Assembly: GCA_035544635.1 (NCBI GenBank)
Contig: DATKDQ010000006.1
Coordinates: forward strand, 1 to 23,918
Direction: 5' to 3'
Length of the DNA: 23,918 nucleotides
Origin: DATAFT01 sp035544635
GTDB taxonomy: Bacteria > Acidobacteriota > Thermoanaerobaculia > Multivoradales > Multivoraceae
The translations under genes were made by a program, and so were the position numbers. Below the pieces are notes generated by a model that saw only the letters and a program-made list of their open reading frames with translations, searched no databases and was not told the origin of the DNA. Below are positions 1-8,143 of this stretch, one piece after another; within the stretch, counting starts at the first letter, position 1; each line of letters starts with the position of its first letter.

Positions 1-181
1 GGGCGCCGGCGTTGGTGACCAGGTCGAACCCGCCCGGCAGGTCCGTGATCGCGATCCGGAGGTCGGGGTTCTCGATGCGCTCGGGCGGGGCCAGGGTGGG
101 CTCGGTGGGGTCCTCTTCGCCACAGCCGAAGAGCACCAAGGCGCAGACGACGGCCGGATGGAGAAGCGTGGATCGACCCAT
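1..181 (-). CDS. Putative lipoprotein, N-terminal fragment (runs off the window)
   Basis: Reading the minus strand from the ATG at 181-179 gives 60 open codons to the window edge with no stop. The protein begins MGRSTLLHPAVVCALVLFGC, a short positively charged start, a hydrophobic core and a lipobox ending LFGC (Cys20). This predicts a type II signal peptide, so the product should be lipidated by Lgt (a copy lies at 11956) and anchored outside the inner membrane. After the Cys comes an acidic, Pro-rich linker, then a stretch containing RIAITDLPGGFDLVTNAGA that may begin the folded domain. I do not recognise the family from so short a piece. A TACAAT -10 hexamer lies just upstream on the same strand. 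The gene diverges from tmk. Confidence 0.72.
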   Translation of the reverse strand, partial: MGRSTLLHPAVVCALVLFGCGEEDPTEPTLAPPERIENPDLRIAITDLPGGFDLVTNAGA

Positions 182-193
182 GAGGAATCGTGC

Positions 194-199
194 ATTGTA
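194..199 (-). promoter_or_regulatory. Candidate -10 box (TACAAT) of the minus-strand lipoprotein gene
   Basis: On the minus strand TACAAT begins 18 nt upstream of the lipoprotein ATG. No convincing -35 is visible. If real, transcription would start about 6 nt before the ATG, leaving almost no leader and no room for a Shine-Dalgarno site. The same hexamer occurs upstream of two other genes here (1798 plus, 16678 minus). Confidence 0.4.
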
Positions 200-219
200 C
201 CTCGCGCCGAGTGCTCCGG

Positions 220-240
220 CGACACGCCTCGTGCGTGTCG
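220..240. repeat. Perfect 8-bp inverted repeat in the divergent lipoprotein/tmk gap
   Basis: The arms CGACACGC (220-227) and GCGTGTCG (233-240) are perfectly complementary around a 5-nt loop. They lie midway in the 127-bp gap between the divergent starts at 181 and 309. It could be an operator or a leader hairpin; nothing in the sequence decides which. The rest of the gap shows only the -10 box noted separately and no clear tmk promoter. Confidence 0.35.
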
Positions 241-308
241 GCCGGGCTCTCCCCCGAGGCCCCATCCGGCCAGCGCCGAGCACCGCGAGCGCGTGGTAGC
301 TTGCGCGC

Positions 309-974
309 GTGCGGCCCCTGTTCATCACCTTCGAAGGTCTCGACGGGAGCGGCAAGAGCACGCATCTCTCCCGGCTCCACCGCCAGCTCGTCGCCGCCGG
401 GCTCGAGGCGTGCGTCACTCACGAGCCTGGAGGCACGCCGCTGGGGGAGGAGATCCGGCGGCTCTTCCTCGGCGCCGCGGAACGGCCCCTCGACGGCGCG
501 GTCGAGGTTCTCCTCGTCTTCGCCAGCCGCCGCCAGCACCTGGTCGAGGTGATCGAGCCGGCGCTGGCCGAGGGTCGCATCGTCCTGTGCGACCGCTTCA
601 CCGACTCGACCTACGCCTACCAGGGCTGGGGTCGGGGCGTACCGCTCGAGCTGATCGATCGCGTCGACGAGCTCGCCACCGGCCGGCGGCGGCCGGACCG
701 CACCCTGCTGTTCGACCTCGCGCCCGAGGAGGCGCATCGCCGCAGCCAGTCGAAGCGACGCCACCGCGAGGGCTCGGTGAACCGGCTCGACCGCGAGGGC
801 CTCGAGTTCTACGCTCGCGTGCGCGAGGGTTACCTCGAGCGTGCGCAGCTCGAGCCCGAGCGCTTCCGCGTGCTCCACTCGGGAGCCGCGGCGGAAGAGA
901 CCGCGCGCCAGGTGGCCGCGGCGCTCGACGACCTGTTTCCGATGACGGAGGAGGCGGGTGCTCGCCGACCTTGA
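309..974 (+). CDS. tmk: Thymidylate kinase
   Basis: Phosphorylates dTMP to dTDP with ATP in the cytoplasm, an essential step to dTTP. The 221 residues match the usual family length. The P-loop GLDGSGKST is at residues 10-18, EPGGTPLGE at 39-47, and the DR(F/Y) motif is DRF at 95-97 followed by TDSTYAYQG. A basic, Arg/Lys-rich LID lies around 144-156. A P-loop without Arg plus a basic LID fits the bacterial type II pattern. The start is GTG at 309, chosen because the family begins only a few residues before the beta strand leading into the P-loop; no good ribosome binding site is visible. The 3' end overlaps holB by 17 bp, and tmk-holB is a common bacterial pairing. Confidence 0.95.
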   Translation: MRPLFITFEGLDGSGKSTHLSRLHRQLVAAGLEACVTHEPGGTPLGEEIRRLFLGAAERPLDGAVEVLLVFASRRQHLVEVIEPALAEGRIVLCDRFTDSTYAYQGWGRGVPLELIDRVDELATGRRRPDRTLLFDLAPEEAHRRSQSKRRHREGSVNRLDREGLEFYARVREGYLERAQLEPERFRVLHSGAAAEETARQVAAALDDLFPMTEEAGARRP

Positions 975-1788
975 GCGGCAGGCCCGCGGCGGCCGGCTCT
1001 ACCCTTCGCTCATCCTTCACGGCGGGAGCCAGGACGAGCGACTCGAGACCGCGGTGAAGCTGGCGCGAGCGCTGCTCTGCGAGCGCGAGGGACAGCGCGG
1101 CGAGAGCTGCGATTGCCGGCACTGCCGGCGCATCGTGGTGCCGGGCGCGGAGACGGCCGCGTTCCATCCCGACGTGCAGTTCCTGACCCGGGACCTGCGC
1201 ACCGTGACCTCGACCGACGCCACCCGGCAGATGCTGCGAGCGGCGCAGCTCCACCCGTTCGAGGCGCGCGGCCAGGTATTCGTCGTGGTCAACGCCGAGA
1301 CGCTCTCGGACGAGGCCGCGAACGTGCTCCTCAAGATGCTCGAGGAGCCCCCGCGCTCGGCGCCGCGCAACTTCCTCCTGCTCGCACCTGCCGGCGATCG
1401 GCTGCTCCCGACGGTGCGCAGCCGCTCGCTCTCGGTCTACCTCGGGGGGGTGGAGACTCCCGATCCGGAGCTGGTGAGCCGGGTCGCCGCCGCGTTCGGG
1501 CGAGCGATCGAGGACTTCTCGGCGACCGGCGCGGCGATCCACCTGCTCGCCGCCGCCGTCTCCCTCCACGGCGCGGCGGCCTGGGACGATCCGCGCGACG
1601 CCAGGCCGTTCGCCCTCGCTGCCGCCGCTGTGGTCGAGGCCTACCGGGGGCTGGCCGGAGGCTCGGCTCGCCACGCCGAGGCGCTGCTCGCGCTGGCCGA
1701 GGACCTCCTGCTCGCCCCCGAGACGCGCGTTCGCAGCATCTCGGCGCAGCGCATCCTCGAGGGACTCGTCTCGCGGCATCTGGGGTGA
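958..1788 (+). CDS. holB: DNA polymerase III subunit delta'
   Basis: Clamp-loader subunit that helps load the sliding clamp during replication. The 276-residue protein has the delta' pattern: an RFC-like fold with a degenerate P-loop (LHGGSQDERLETA at 20-32, no GKT), so it should not bind ATP. It also has a cysteine cluster for zinc (C41, C51, C53, C56) and the strongly conserved LKMLEEPP at 125-132. The cysteine spacing differs slightly from the usual C-x8-C-x2-C-x2-C. The 'SRC' motif that normally delivers the arginine finger reads SRS at 155-157, so Arg is kept and Cys lost. The GTG start at 958 lies inside tmk, with a GGAGG just upstream. A run of seven G occurs at 1444-1450, in frame. 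Confidence 0.9.
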   Translation: MLADLERQARGGRLYPSLILHGGSQDERLETAVKLARALLCEREGQRGESCDCRHCRRIVVPGAETAAFHPDVQFLTRDLRTVTSTDATRQMLRAAQLHPFEARGQVFVVVNAETLSDEAANVLLKMLEEPPRSAPRNFLLLAPAGDRLLPTVRSRSLSVYLGGVETPDPELVSRVAAAFGRAIEDFSATGAAIHLLAAAVSLHGAAAWDDPRDARPFALAAAAVVEAYRGLAGGSARHAEALLALAEDLLLAPETRVRSISAQRILEGLVSRHLG

Positions 1789-1794
1789 TCACAC

Positions 1795-1803
1795 TGCTAC
1801 AAT
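1795..1803 (+). promoter_or_regulatory. Candidate extended -10 promoter for the DsbA-like gene
   Basis: TG-n-TACAAT (TG at 1795-1796, hexamer 1798-1803) lies just after the holB stop. No TTGACA-like -35 sits 17 nt upstream, which is tolerable for an extended -10. The predicted start near 1810 leaves a leader of about 60 nt that includes AGGAG at 1858-1862. Confidence 0.5.
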
Positions 1804-1871
1804 CGCGCCTCTCGCACGACCTGCCTTCCCGCGGGTCGCGATCCGACCGTTCTCATCAGGAGATTCACGTG

Positions 1872-2954
1872 ATGCCCACGCAGTGGACGAGTCATCGAGC
1901 GTCGAAGCTGTTCCCGATCGTCGTCGCTGCCGCGGCGGCGCTGGTCCCGTTCGTGATCTCCGGCGCTCGAGCGCAGGAGAAGCCCGCGGTGCCGGAGGTG
2001 GTCGCGCGCGTCGGCGGCGAGACCGTCGACCGGCAGGCCCTCTACGAGGAGGCCGCCGCATCGCTCGAGCAGGTCGAAGCGCAGCGCCTCTCCTGCCAGC
2101 GCGACGCCGATCGCGGCGAGCATCAGGCGCTCGAGGGCGCGGTCGAGCGGCTGGTGCGCAAGCGCCTGTTCGCGCTCGAGGCGGTGCGCCGCGGCGTGAC
2201 CGAGGACGCTCTGCGCGAGGAGATTCGAGCCAAGGCGAACGAGGTGAGCGACGCGGACGTGGAGGAGTTCTACCAGCAGAACCAGAGCCGCATCAACCAG
2301 CCCAAGGAGAACGTCGCCGAGCAGATCCGCAACTTCATCCGCCAGCAGCGGCTGCAGACCGCCGAGCAGGACTTCTTCGCGTCGATCGAGGATACGTTCG
2401 AGGTCGACATCCTGCTCGAGCCACTGCGCATGGAGGTCGCCACCGCGGGCGCTCCCGACAAGGGTCCGGAGACCGCCCCGGTCACCATCGTCGAGTTCTC
2501 GGACTTCGAGTGCCCGTACTGCAAGCGGGTGCTGCCGACGCTGGAGCAGATCGAGGAGAAGTACGGCGAGCAGGTGCGCGTGGTGTACCGGCACTATCCG
2601 CTCTCCAACCACCCCAACGCGCAGAAGGCGGCCGAGGCCTCGCTGTGCGCGAACGACCAGGGGAAGTTCTGGGAGATGCACGACCTCCTGTTCGCGGAGC
2701 AGCAGAAGCTGCAGGTGGCCGACCTCAAGGAAAAGGCCGGCCGCCTCGAGCTCGACGCGACCTCGTTCGCCGAGTGCCTCGACTCCGGCAGCCACGCCGA
2801 AACGGTGCACGGCGACCTGCGCGCCGGCATCGCCGCCGGGGTCGACGGCACGCCCGCGTTCTTCGTCAACGGCCGGTTCATCTCGGGCGCGGTCCCCTTC
2901 GAGACCCTCGCCGAGGTGATCGACGACGAGATCCGCCGCAAGAAGCGGGGGTAG
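1872..2954 (+). CDS. Exported DsbA-like thioredoxin-fold protein with SurA/PpiC-like N-terminal region
   Basis: The 360-residue protein has a signal peptide (hydrophobic stretch about 14-30, likely cleavage after ARA at 32-34), so it should act in the periplasm. Residues 40-180 are helical and charged. VVARVGGETVDRQALYEE at 43-60 resembles the N-terminal chaperone segment of SurA/PpiC proteins, but no parvulin domain follows. Residues 190-360 form a DsbA-type domain: VEFSDFECPYC with CPYC at 214-217, and the cis-proline motif GTPAFFVNG with Pro328. This suggests thiol oxidation, isomerisation or reduction of exported proteins, perhaps with the N-terminal part gripping unfolded clients (inference). 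The ATG at 1872 is preceded by AGGAG at 9 nt spacing; a GTG directly before it is also possible. The last base of the TAG stop is the first base of a repeat array. Confidence 0.85.
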   Translation: MPTQWTSHRASKLFPIVVAAAAALVPFVISGARAQEKPAVPEVVARVGGETVDRQALYEEAAASLEQVEAQRLSCQRDADRGEHQALEGAVERLVRKRLFALEAVRRGVTEDALREEIRAKANEVSDADVEEFYQQNQSRINQPKENVAEQIRNFIRQQRLQTAEQDFFASIEDTFEVDILLEPLRMEVATAGAPDKGPETAPVTIVEFSDFECPYCKRVLPTLEQIEEKYGEQVRVVYRHYPLSNHPNAQKAAEASLCANDQGKFWEMHDLLFAEQQKLQVADLKEKAGRLELDATSFAECLDSGSHAETVHGDLRAGIAAGVDGTPAFFVNGRFISGAVPFETLAEVIDDEIRRKKRG

Positions 2955-3144
2955 CTAGCTCCGGGAATGGTGTTTACCATTCCCTCCGCTAGCATGACTT
3001 TGGCGCCGCGGACGGCGCTGGCTCCGCAAATGCTGTGTAGCATTTGCTCCGCCAGCATGTTCTCGGCGCCGAGGACGGCGCTGGCTCCGCAAATGCTGTG
3101 TAGCATTCGCTCCGCCAGCATGTTCTCGGCGCCGAGGACGGCGC
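2954..3144. repeat. Tandem array of three double-hairpin repeat units, period 63 bp
   Basis: The units start at 2954, 3017 and 3080, exactly 63 bp apart. Each is 65 nt long, with two bases shared with the next. In order a unit has a 6-nt outer arm, TCC, a 9-nt inner arm, a 4-nt loop, the complementary inner arm, TCC, the outer 3' arm, an ATG-plus-4 spacer, and a second hairpin of GCGCCG and CGGCGC around AGGA or CGGA. Unit 1 has inner arms GGGAATGGT / ACCATTCCC and self-complementary outer arms GCTAGC. Units 2 and 3 have GCAAATGCT / AGCATTTGC (one mismatch in unit 3) and GCTGGC / GCCAGC. Stem sequences change but pairing is kept. No run of T follows, so it is not a classical terminator. Confidence 0.92.
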
Positions 3145-3190
3145 GTGTCGCGGGTCCTGCGGACGCGCTCCCTGCTCCGAGGACGGACGA
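3145..3190. repeat. Degenerate fourth repeat unit (possible)
   Basis: Directly after the array, GTCC (3154-3157) and GGAC (3161-3164) can pair around TGC, extended by GCG/CGC across a G-G mismatch. Farther on, TCCG (3176-3179) and CGGA (3184-3187) flank an AGGA loop, as in the second hairpin of the intact units. Spacing is shorter than 63 bp (AGGA loops 45 nt apart), so this would be an eroded or deleted copy. The rest of the gap to 3249 shows no clear element and no strong promoter. Confidence 0.35.
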
Positions 3191-3249
3191 GCTCTTGCCT
3201 CTGGCGTAGGCGATTCGCTGGGCGTCCGTCACTTCGACCCGGTGCATCC

Positions 3250-4635
<1,386 letters not shown>

Positions 4636-4636
4636 G

Positions 4637-5899
4637 ATGCCCGGCATGAAGGCGGCGGTCGTCGCCGTCGGCACCGAGCTCCTCGGCGTCGACCGGCTGG
4701 ACACCAACTCCCTCCACCTGACGCGCATCCTGGAGAGCTTCGGCGTCGAGCTGCGGCGCAAGGCGGTTGTCGGCGACGACGAGGAGGAGGTGGCGAAGGA
4801 GGTCGCCCGCCTCGCCGAGGAGTTCGATCTCCTCCTGGTCAGCGGCGGTCTCGGGCCTACGGCCGACGACGTGACGCGCGAGGCCGTCGCGCGGGCGTTC
4901 GGGCGTGGGCTGATCCTCGATCCCACGGCACTGGACGAGCTCGAGGCGCGCTTCCGCCGTTTCGGGATTGCCATGCCGGCTCCCAACCGTAAGCAGGCGG
5001 AGCGGGTGGAGGGCGCGACGCTCCTCCACAATGCGCACGGGACCGCGCCCGGCCAGCTCCTGTGCAGCGGCGGCTGCGCGATCTTTCTCCTCCCCGGGGT
5101 CCCACGCGAGCTCGAGAAGCTGGCGGAGACAGCGCTCGTGCCCTGGCTGCGCGAGCGCTGGGACGGCACCGGGATCGAGCGGCGGGTGCTCAAGGTGGCC
5201 TGCGTGCCGGAGTCCGGCGTCGAGGAGCGCATCACGCCGGCCTACGCCGAGTTCGGACGCGAGGCGATCACCGTCCTCGCCAGGCCGGCGGAGATCCACG
5301 TCTGGGCCAGCGCTGCCGGCGACGAGGAGACACGCGGGCGGCGGCTCGAGCGCATGCAACGTCGCCTGCGCGAGCTGATCGGCGACACCGTCTTCGCCGA
5401 GCGGGAGGAGGAGACGCTCGAGAGCGTGGTAGGTGGCCTGCTGGCGACGCGGGGCGGCACCCTCGCGGTGGGCGAGTCCTGCACCGGCGGCCTGGTCGCC
5501 GAGCGGTTGACGCGGGTGCCGGGCTCGAGCGCATGGTTCCTCGGCGGGGCGGTCGCCTACTCCAACCCGGCGAAGACGGCGCTCCTCGGCGTCCCGGGCG
5601 AGTTGCTCGCCCGGGAGGGAGCGGTCTCGGAGGCGACTGCGGGCGCCCTTGCTCGAGGGGCGCGCCAGCGCTTCGACGCGAGCTGGGGCATCGGCGTGAC
5701 CGGGATCGCAGGGCCGGGCGGCGGCTCCGAGGCGAAGCCCGTCGGCACCGTGCACATCGCGGTGACGAGCGAGAACGGCTCGCTCGTCCATCGCCGTGCG
5801 GTGTACCCCGGCGATCGCGAACGCGTGCGCTGGCTGTCGAGCCAGTGGGCCCTCGACATGCTGCGCCGCCGGCTGCTCGGGCTCGAGGCGCGCGCGTGA
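4637..5899 (+). CDS. cinA: CinA: NMN amidohydrolase / ADP-ribose-type MoCF-domain protein
   Basis: The 420-residue protein has the full two-domain layout. The N-terminal half is a MoaB/Mog-like (MoCF) domain: AVGTELL at 10-16 and GGLGPTADDVT at 70-80, the latter in the position of the nucleotide-binding loop. The C-terminal half is the PncC/CinA_C deamidase: VGESCTGG at 278-285, with Ser281 the expected nucleophile, SNPAKTALLGV, and GIAGPGGG at 356-363. In characterised members the C-terminal domain deamidates nicotinamide mononucleotide in NAD recycling, and the N-terminal domain acts on ADP-ribose-like pyrophosphates. The ATG at 4637 lies one base past the upstream stop; the Met at codon 4 is an alternative. 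The 3' end overlaps thpR by 4 nt. Confidence 0.94.
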   Translation: MPGMKAAVVAVGTELLGVDRLDTNSLHLTRILESFGVELRRKAVVGDDEEEVAKEVARLAEEFDLLLVSGGLGPTADDVTREAVARAFGRGLILDPTALDELEARFRRFGIAMPAPNRKQAERVEGATLLHNAHGTAPGQLLCSGGCAIFLLPGVPRELEKLAETALVPWLRERWDGTGIERRVLKVACVPESGVEERITPAYAEFGREAITVLARPAEIHVWASAAGDEETRGRRLERMQRRLRELIGDTVFAEREEETLESVVGGLLATRGGTLAVGESCTGGLVAERLTRVPGSSAWFLGGAVAYSNPAKTALLGVPGELLAREGAVSEATAGALARGARQRFDASWGIGVTGIAGPGGGSEAKPVGTVHIAVTSENGSLVHRRAVYPGDRERVRWLSSQWALDMLRRRLLGLEARA

Positions 5900-6492
5900 G
5901 GCTGTTCGTGGCGTTCGAGATCCCCGATCGAGTACGTGGGGGGATCGCCGGGCGCGCCGACGCGTTGCGCGCGAGCCTCCCGCCTGCCCGCTGGGTTCGC
6001 GGCGACCAGCTCCACCTGACCCTGGTGTTCCTGGGCGAGGTCGAGGAGCGGCGTCTGAGCGAGATCGAGGCCGCGCTCGCCCCGGTCTTCGCCGCGACGT
6101 CGACGTTGCGCCTGCGGCTCGGGGAGTCCGGCACCTTCCCTCCGGAGCGCCCGGCGCGCGTCGCCTGGATCGGGGTCGAAGCGGAGCAAGACCTCCCTGC
6201 GTTGGAGCGGCGGGTGCGCGCCGCGCTCGAGGACGTCCTGGGCCGAGCGGGGCGGGTCGTGGGTGGTACCGGTCCCGGGGTCGAGGAGAGGCCGTACCAC
6301 ACGCACGTGACCCTCGCCCGGCCGCGCCGGCCTGGGGGTCGGGCCGCGATCGCGGCTTTCCGCCAGGGACTGGCGGGCCTGACCGGCGAGTGGGCGGAGC
6401 CGCGAGCGGTCCTCATGGAGAGCCGGCTCGGAGGCTCCGGTTCCCGCTACGAGGTCCGCCAGGCGTATCCGCTCGCGGAGGAGAGCCCGTGA
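5896..6492 (+). CDS. thpR: RNA 2',3'-cyclic phosphodiesterase (LigT/ThpR family)
   Basis: A 198-residue member of the 2H phosphoesterase superfamily. Both catalytic HxTx motifs are present: HLTL at 40-43 and HVTL at 137-140, the usual spacing. The N-terminus RLFVAFEIPD is typical. The family opens 2',3'-cyclic phosphates on RNA ends in vitro; the cellular role is poorly defined. The GTG start at 5896 overlaps the cinA TGA in a GTGA, which fixes the start and implies translational coupling. The next gene, plsY, overlaps in the same way. Ligation of tRNA halves, the original LigT assay activity, is an alternative reading, but no RNA ligase partner lies nearby. Confidence 0.92.
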   Translation: MRLFVAFEIPDRVRGGIAGRADALRASLPPARWVRGDQLHLTLVFLGEVEERRLSEIEAALAPVFAATSTLRLRLGESGTFPPERPARVAWIGVEAEQDLPALERRVRAALEDVLGRAGRVVGGTGPGVEERPYHTHVTLARPRRPGGRAAIAAFRQGLAGLTGEWAEPRAVLMESRLGGSGSRYEVRQAYPLAEESP

Positions 6493-7118
6493 GCGAGGCC
6501 CTGCGCGGCCCACTGGTCCTGCTCGTGGCGTACGTTCTGGGCGCGTTGCCCTGGAGCGTATGGATCGCCCGGTGGACCCGCGGCATCGACGTGCGCCAAG
6601 TCGGCAGCGGCAACCCCGGCGCGACCAACGTGCTGCGCTCCGCCGGCCGCGGCCCGGGCCTCGCGGCGCTGGCCTGCGACGTGTTCAAGGGCGTGGCGGC
6701 GGTCGTCCTCGCGCGCGCCGTCGCACCGTCCGCGTCGTGGTTGGGCTGGGCCGCTCTGGCCGCCGTGGCCGGCCACGTGTTCTCGATCTTCCTCGGGTTC
6801 CGCGGCGGCAAGGGCGTGGCGACGGCGGCCGGCGCGCTTGCTGCCATCTCGCCCCAGGCGTTCCTGGCGGCACTGGTGGTGTTCGCCGTGAGCGTGGCCG
6901 CGACCCGCTACGTCTCGCTCGGCTCGATGCTCGGCGCCGTCACGTTCCCGGTAGCGCTGTGGCTGGTCGCACGGCCCGATCTCGAACCGGCGGCGCGGCT
7001 CTCTCTCCTGGTGAGCTCCAGCCTGATCGCACTCCTCGTCCTGGTGCGCCACCGCGCCAACCTCGAGCGCCTCCTGGCGGGGACCGAGAACCGGCTCGGC
7101 CGGGCGAGGACGGAGTGA
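6489..7118 (+). CDS. plsY: Acyl-phosphate:glycerol-3-phosphate acyltransferase
   Basis: Integral membrane enzyme that transfers an acyl group from acyl-phosphate to sn-glycerol-3-phosphate, making lysophosphatidic acid, the first committed step of phospholipid synthesis. The 209 residues contain all three family motifs: GSGNPGATN at 39-47, GHVFSIFLGFRGGKGVAT at 95-112, and a C-terminal HRANLERLLAGTENR. DVFKG is at 64-68. Several hydrophobic helices fit the usual multi-pass topology. The GTG start at 6489 overlaps the thpR TGA by 4 nt. gpsA, which makes the glycerol-3-phosphate substrate, overlaps the 3' end by 4 nt, so adjacent pathway steps are translationally linked. PlsX, which makes acyl-phosphate, is not in the window. 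Confidence 0.96.
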   Translation: MSEALRGPLVLLVAYVLGALPWSVWIARWTRGIDVRQVGSGNPGATNVLRSAGRGPGLAALACDVFKGVAAVVLARAVAPSASWLGWAALAAVAGHVFSIFLGFRGGKGVATAAGALAAISPQAFLAALVVFAVSVAATRYVSLGSMLGAVTFPVALWLVARPDLEPAARLSLLVSSSLIALLVLVRHRANLERLLAGTENRLGRARTE

Positions 7119-8143
7119 GCCTGGGCGCGCCCGCTCCGCTCGGCATCCTCGGCGCCGGTACCTGGGGAACGGCGCTCGCGGTCCACCTCGCCCGCAGCGG
7201 CCATCGCGTGGTCTTGCGAGGCCGATCCGAGCGGCTGATGGCGGCCATCGCCGCCGAGCGCCGCAACGCGACCTACCTGCCCGCGATCGTGATCCCGGAC
7301 GAGGTCGAGGCGACCTCCGACATCGGGCGCGTCGCCGCGTGCGGGACCGTGGTCGTGGTGGTGCCCTCGCACGGGTTCCGCGGGGCGGTTCGGGAGCTCC
7401 TCGCGGCACGGCCGCAGGGCGCCGGCGCGCTGGTGCTGGTGTCGGGGACGAAGGGAATCGAGGGCGGGACGCTCGCCCGCATGAGCGAGGTCACCTTCGA
7501 GGAAGCGGTGCGGGCTCGCCACCGGGTCTCGTTCGCCGTCGTTTCGGGGCCATCGTTCGCGGAGGAGCTGGCGGCCGGCAGCCCCACCGCCGCGGTGGTG
7601 GCCTCGGAGGACGGCCGGGTCGCGATCGCGCTCCAGGAGGCCATGTCGCGGCGCAACCTGCGGCTGTACTCGACCGCCGACGTAGTCGGCGTCGAGCTCG
7701 GCGGCACCGTGAAGAACGTGATCGGCATCGCCGCCGGTGTGGTTTCCGGCCTCGGCCTGGGCCACAATACGCTCGCGGCGCTGATCACGCGGGGGCTGTC
7801 GGAGATGAGCCGGCTCGGCGTCGCGTGTGGCGGAAGGGCGAGCACGTTCTCGGGCCTCGCGGGTCTCGGCGATCTGGTGCTCACCTCGACCGGCGGCCTG
7901 TCTCGCAACCGGCGCACCGGCGAGGAGCTGGCGCGGGGGAGGAGGCTGGAGGACATCGTCGGCGGGCAGCCGACCGTCGCCGAGGGCGTGCGCAACTCCC
8001 GGGCCGTGCTCGCGCTGGCGCGCCGGCGCGGAGTCGAGATGCCGATCACCGCGCAGATGGAGCTCGTGCTCTACCATGGGAAGGAGCCCCGGCTGGCGGT
8101 CGAGGAGCTGATGTCGAGGGAGCTCAAGGCGGAGGAAGAATGA
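7115..8143 (+). CDS. gpsA: Glycerol-3-phosphate dehydrogenase [NAD(P)+]
   Basis: Reduces dihydroxyacetone phosphate to sn-glycerol-3-phosphate for phospholipid synthesis, in the cytosol. The 342-residue product has the Rossmann loop GAGTWG at 13-18, VSGPSFAEE at 143-151, the catalytic-lysine motif GGTVKNVIGIAAG with Lys200, and GLGDLVLTSTG further on, all typical of GpsA. The GTG start at 7115 overlaps the plsY TGA in a GTGA, which places the Rossmann strand about seven residues in, as expected. The GpsA product is the direct substrate of PlsY encoded just upstream. The 3' end overlaps guaA by 4 nt. Confidence 0.96.
   Translation: MSLGAPAPLGILGAGTWGTALAVHLARSGHRVVLRGRSERLMAAIAAERRNATYLPAIVIPDEVEATSDIGRVAACGTVVVVVPSHGFRGAVRELLAARPQGAGALVLVSGTKGIEGGTLARMSEVTFEEAVRARHRVSFAVVSGPSFAEELAAGSPTAAVVASEDGRVAIALQEAMSRRNLRLYSTADVVGVELGGTVKNVIGIAAGVVSGLGLGHNTLAALITRGLSEMSRLGVACGGRASTFSGLAGLGDLVLTSTGGLSRNRRTGEELARGRRLEDIVGGQPTVAEGVRNSRAVLALARRRGVEMPITAQMELVLYHGKEPRLAVEELMSRELKAEEE

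Noticed and set aside
1444..1450. Phase-variable G7 tract in holB
   Set aside because: Seven G in GC-rich DNA is unremarkable, the frame is intact, and switching an essential clamp-loader gene makes no sense.
2954..3144. CRISPR array
   Set aside because: The repeats are contiguous with no unique spacers, the varying parts are paired stems, and no cas genes are near.
2954..3144. Classical rho-independent terminators
   Set aside because: Stems are strong but no T-run follows any of them; termination, if any, would need another mechanism.
2594..3247. Minus-strand reading frame with a 21-residue repeated peptide (GAENMLAE type)
   Set aside because: The repetition comes from the 63-bp period, a multiple of three, and the rest of the frame is antisense to the DsbA-like gene; it has no start signal.
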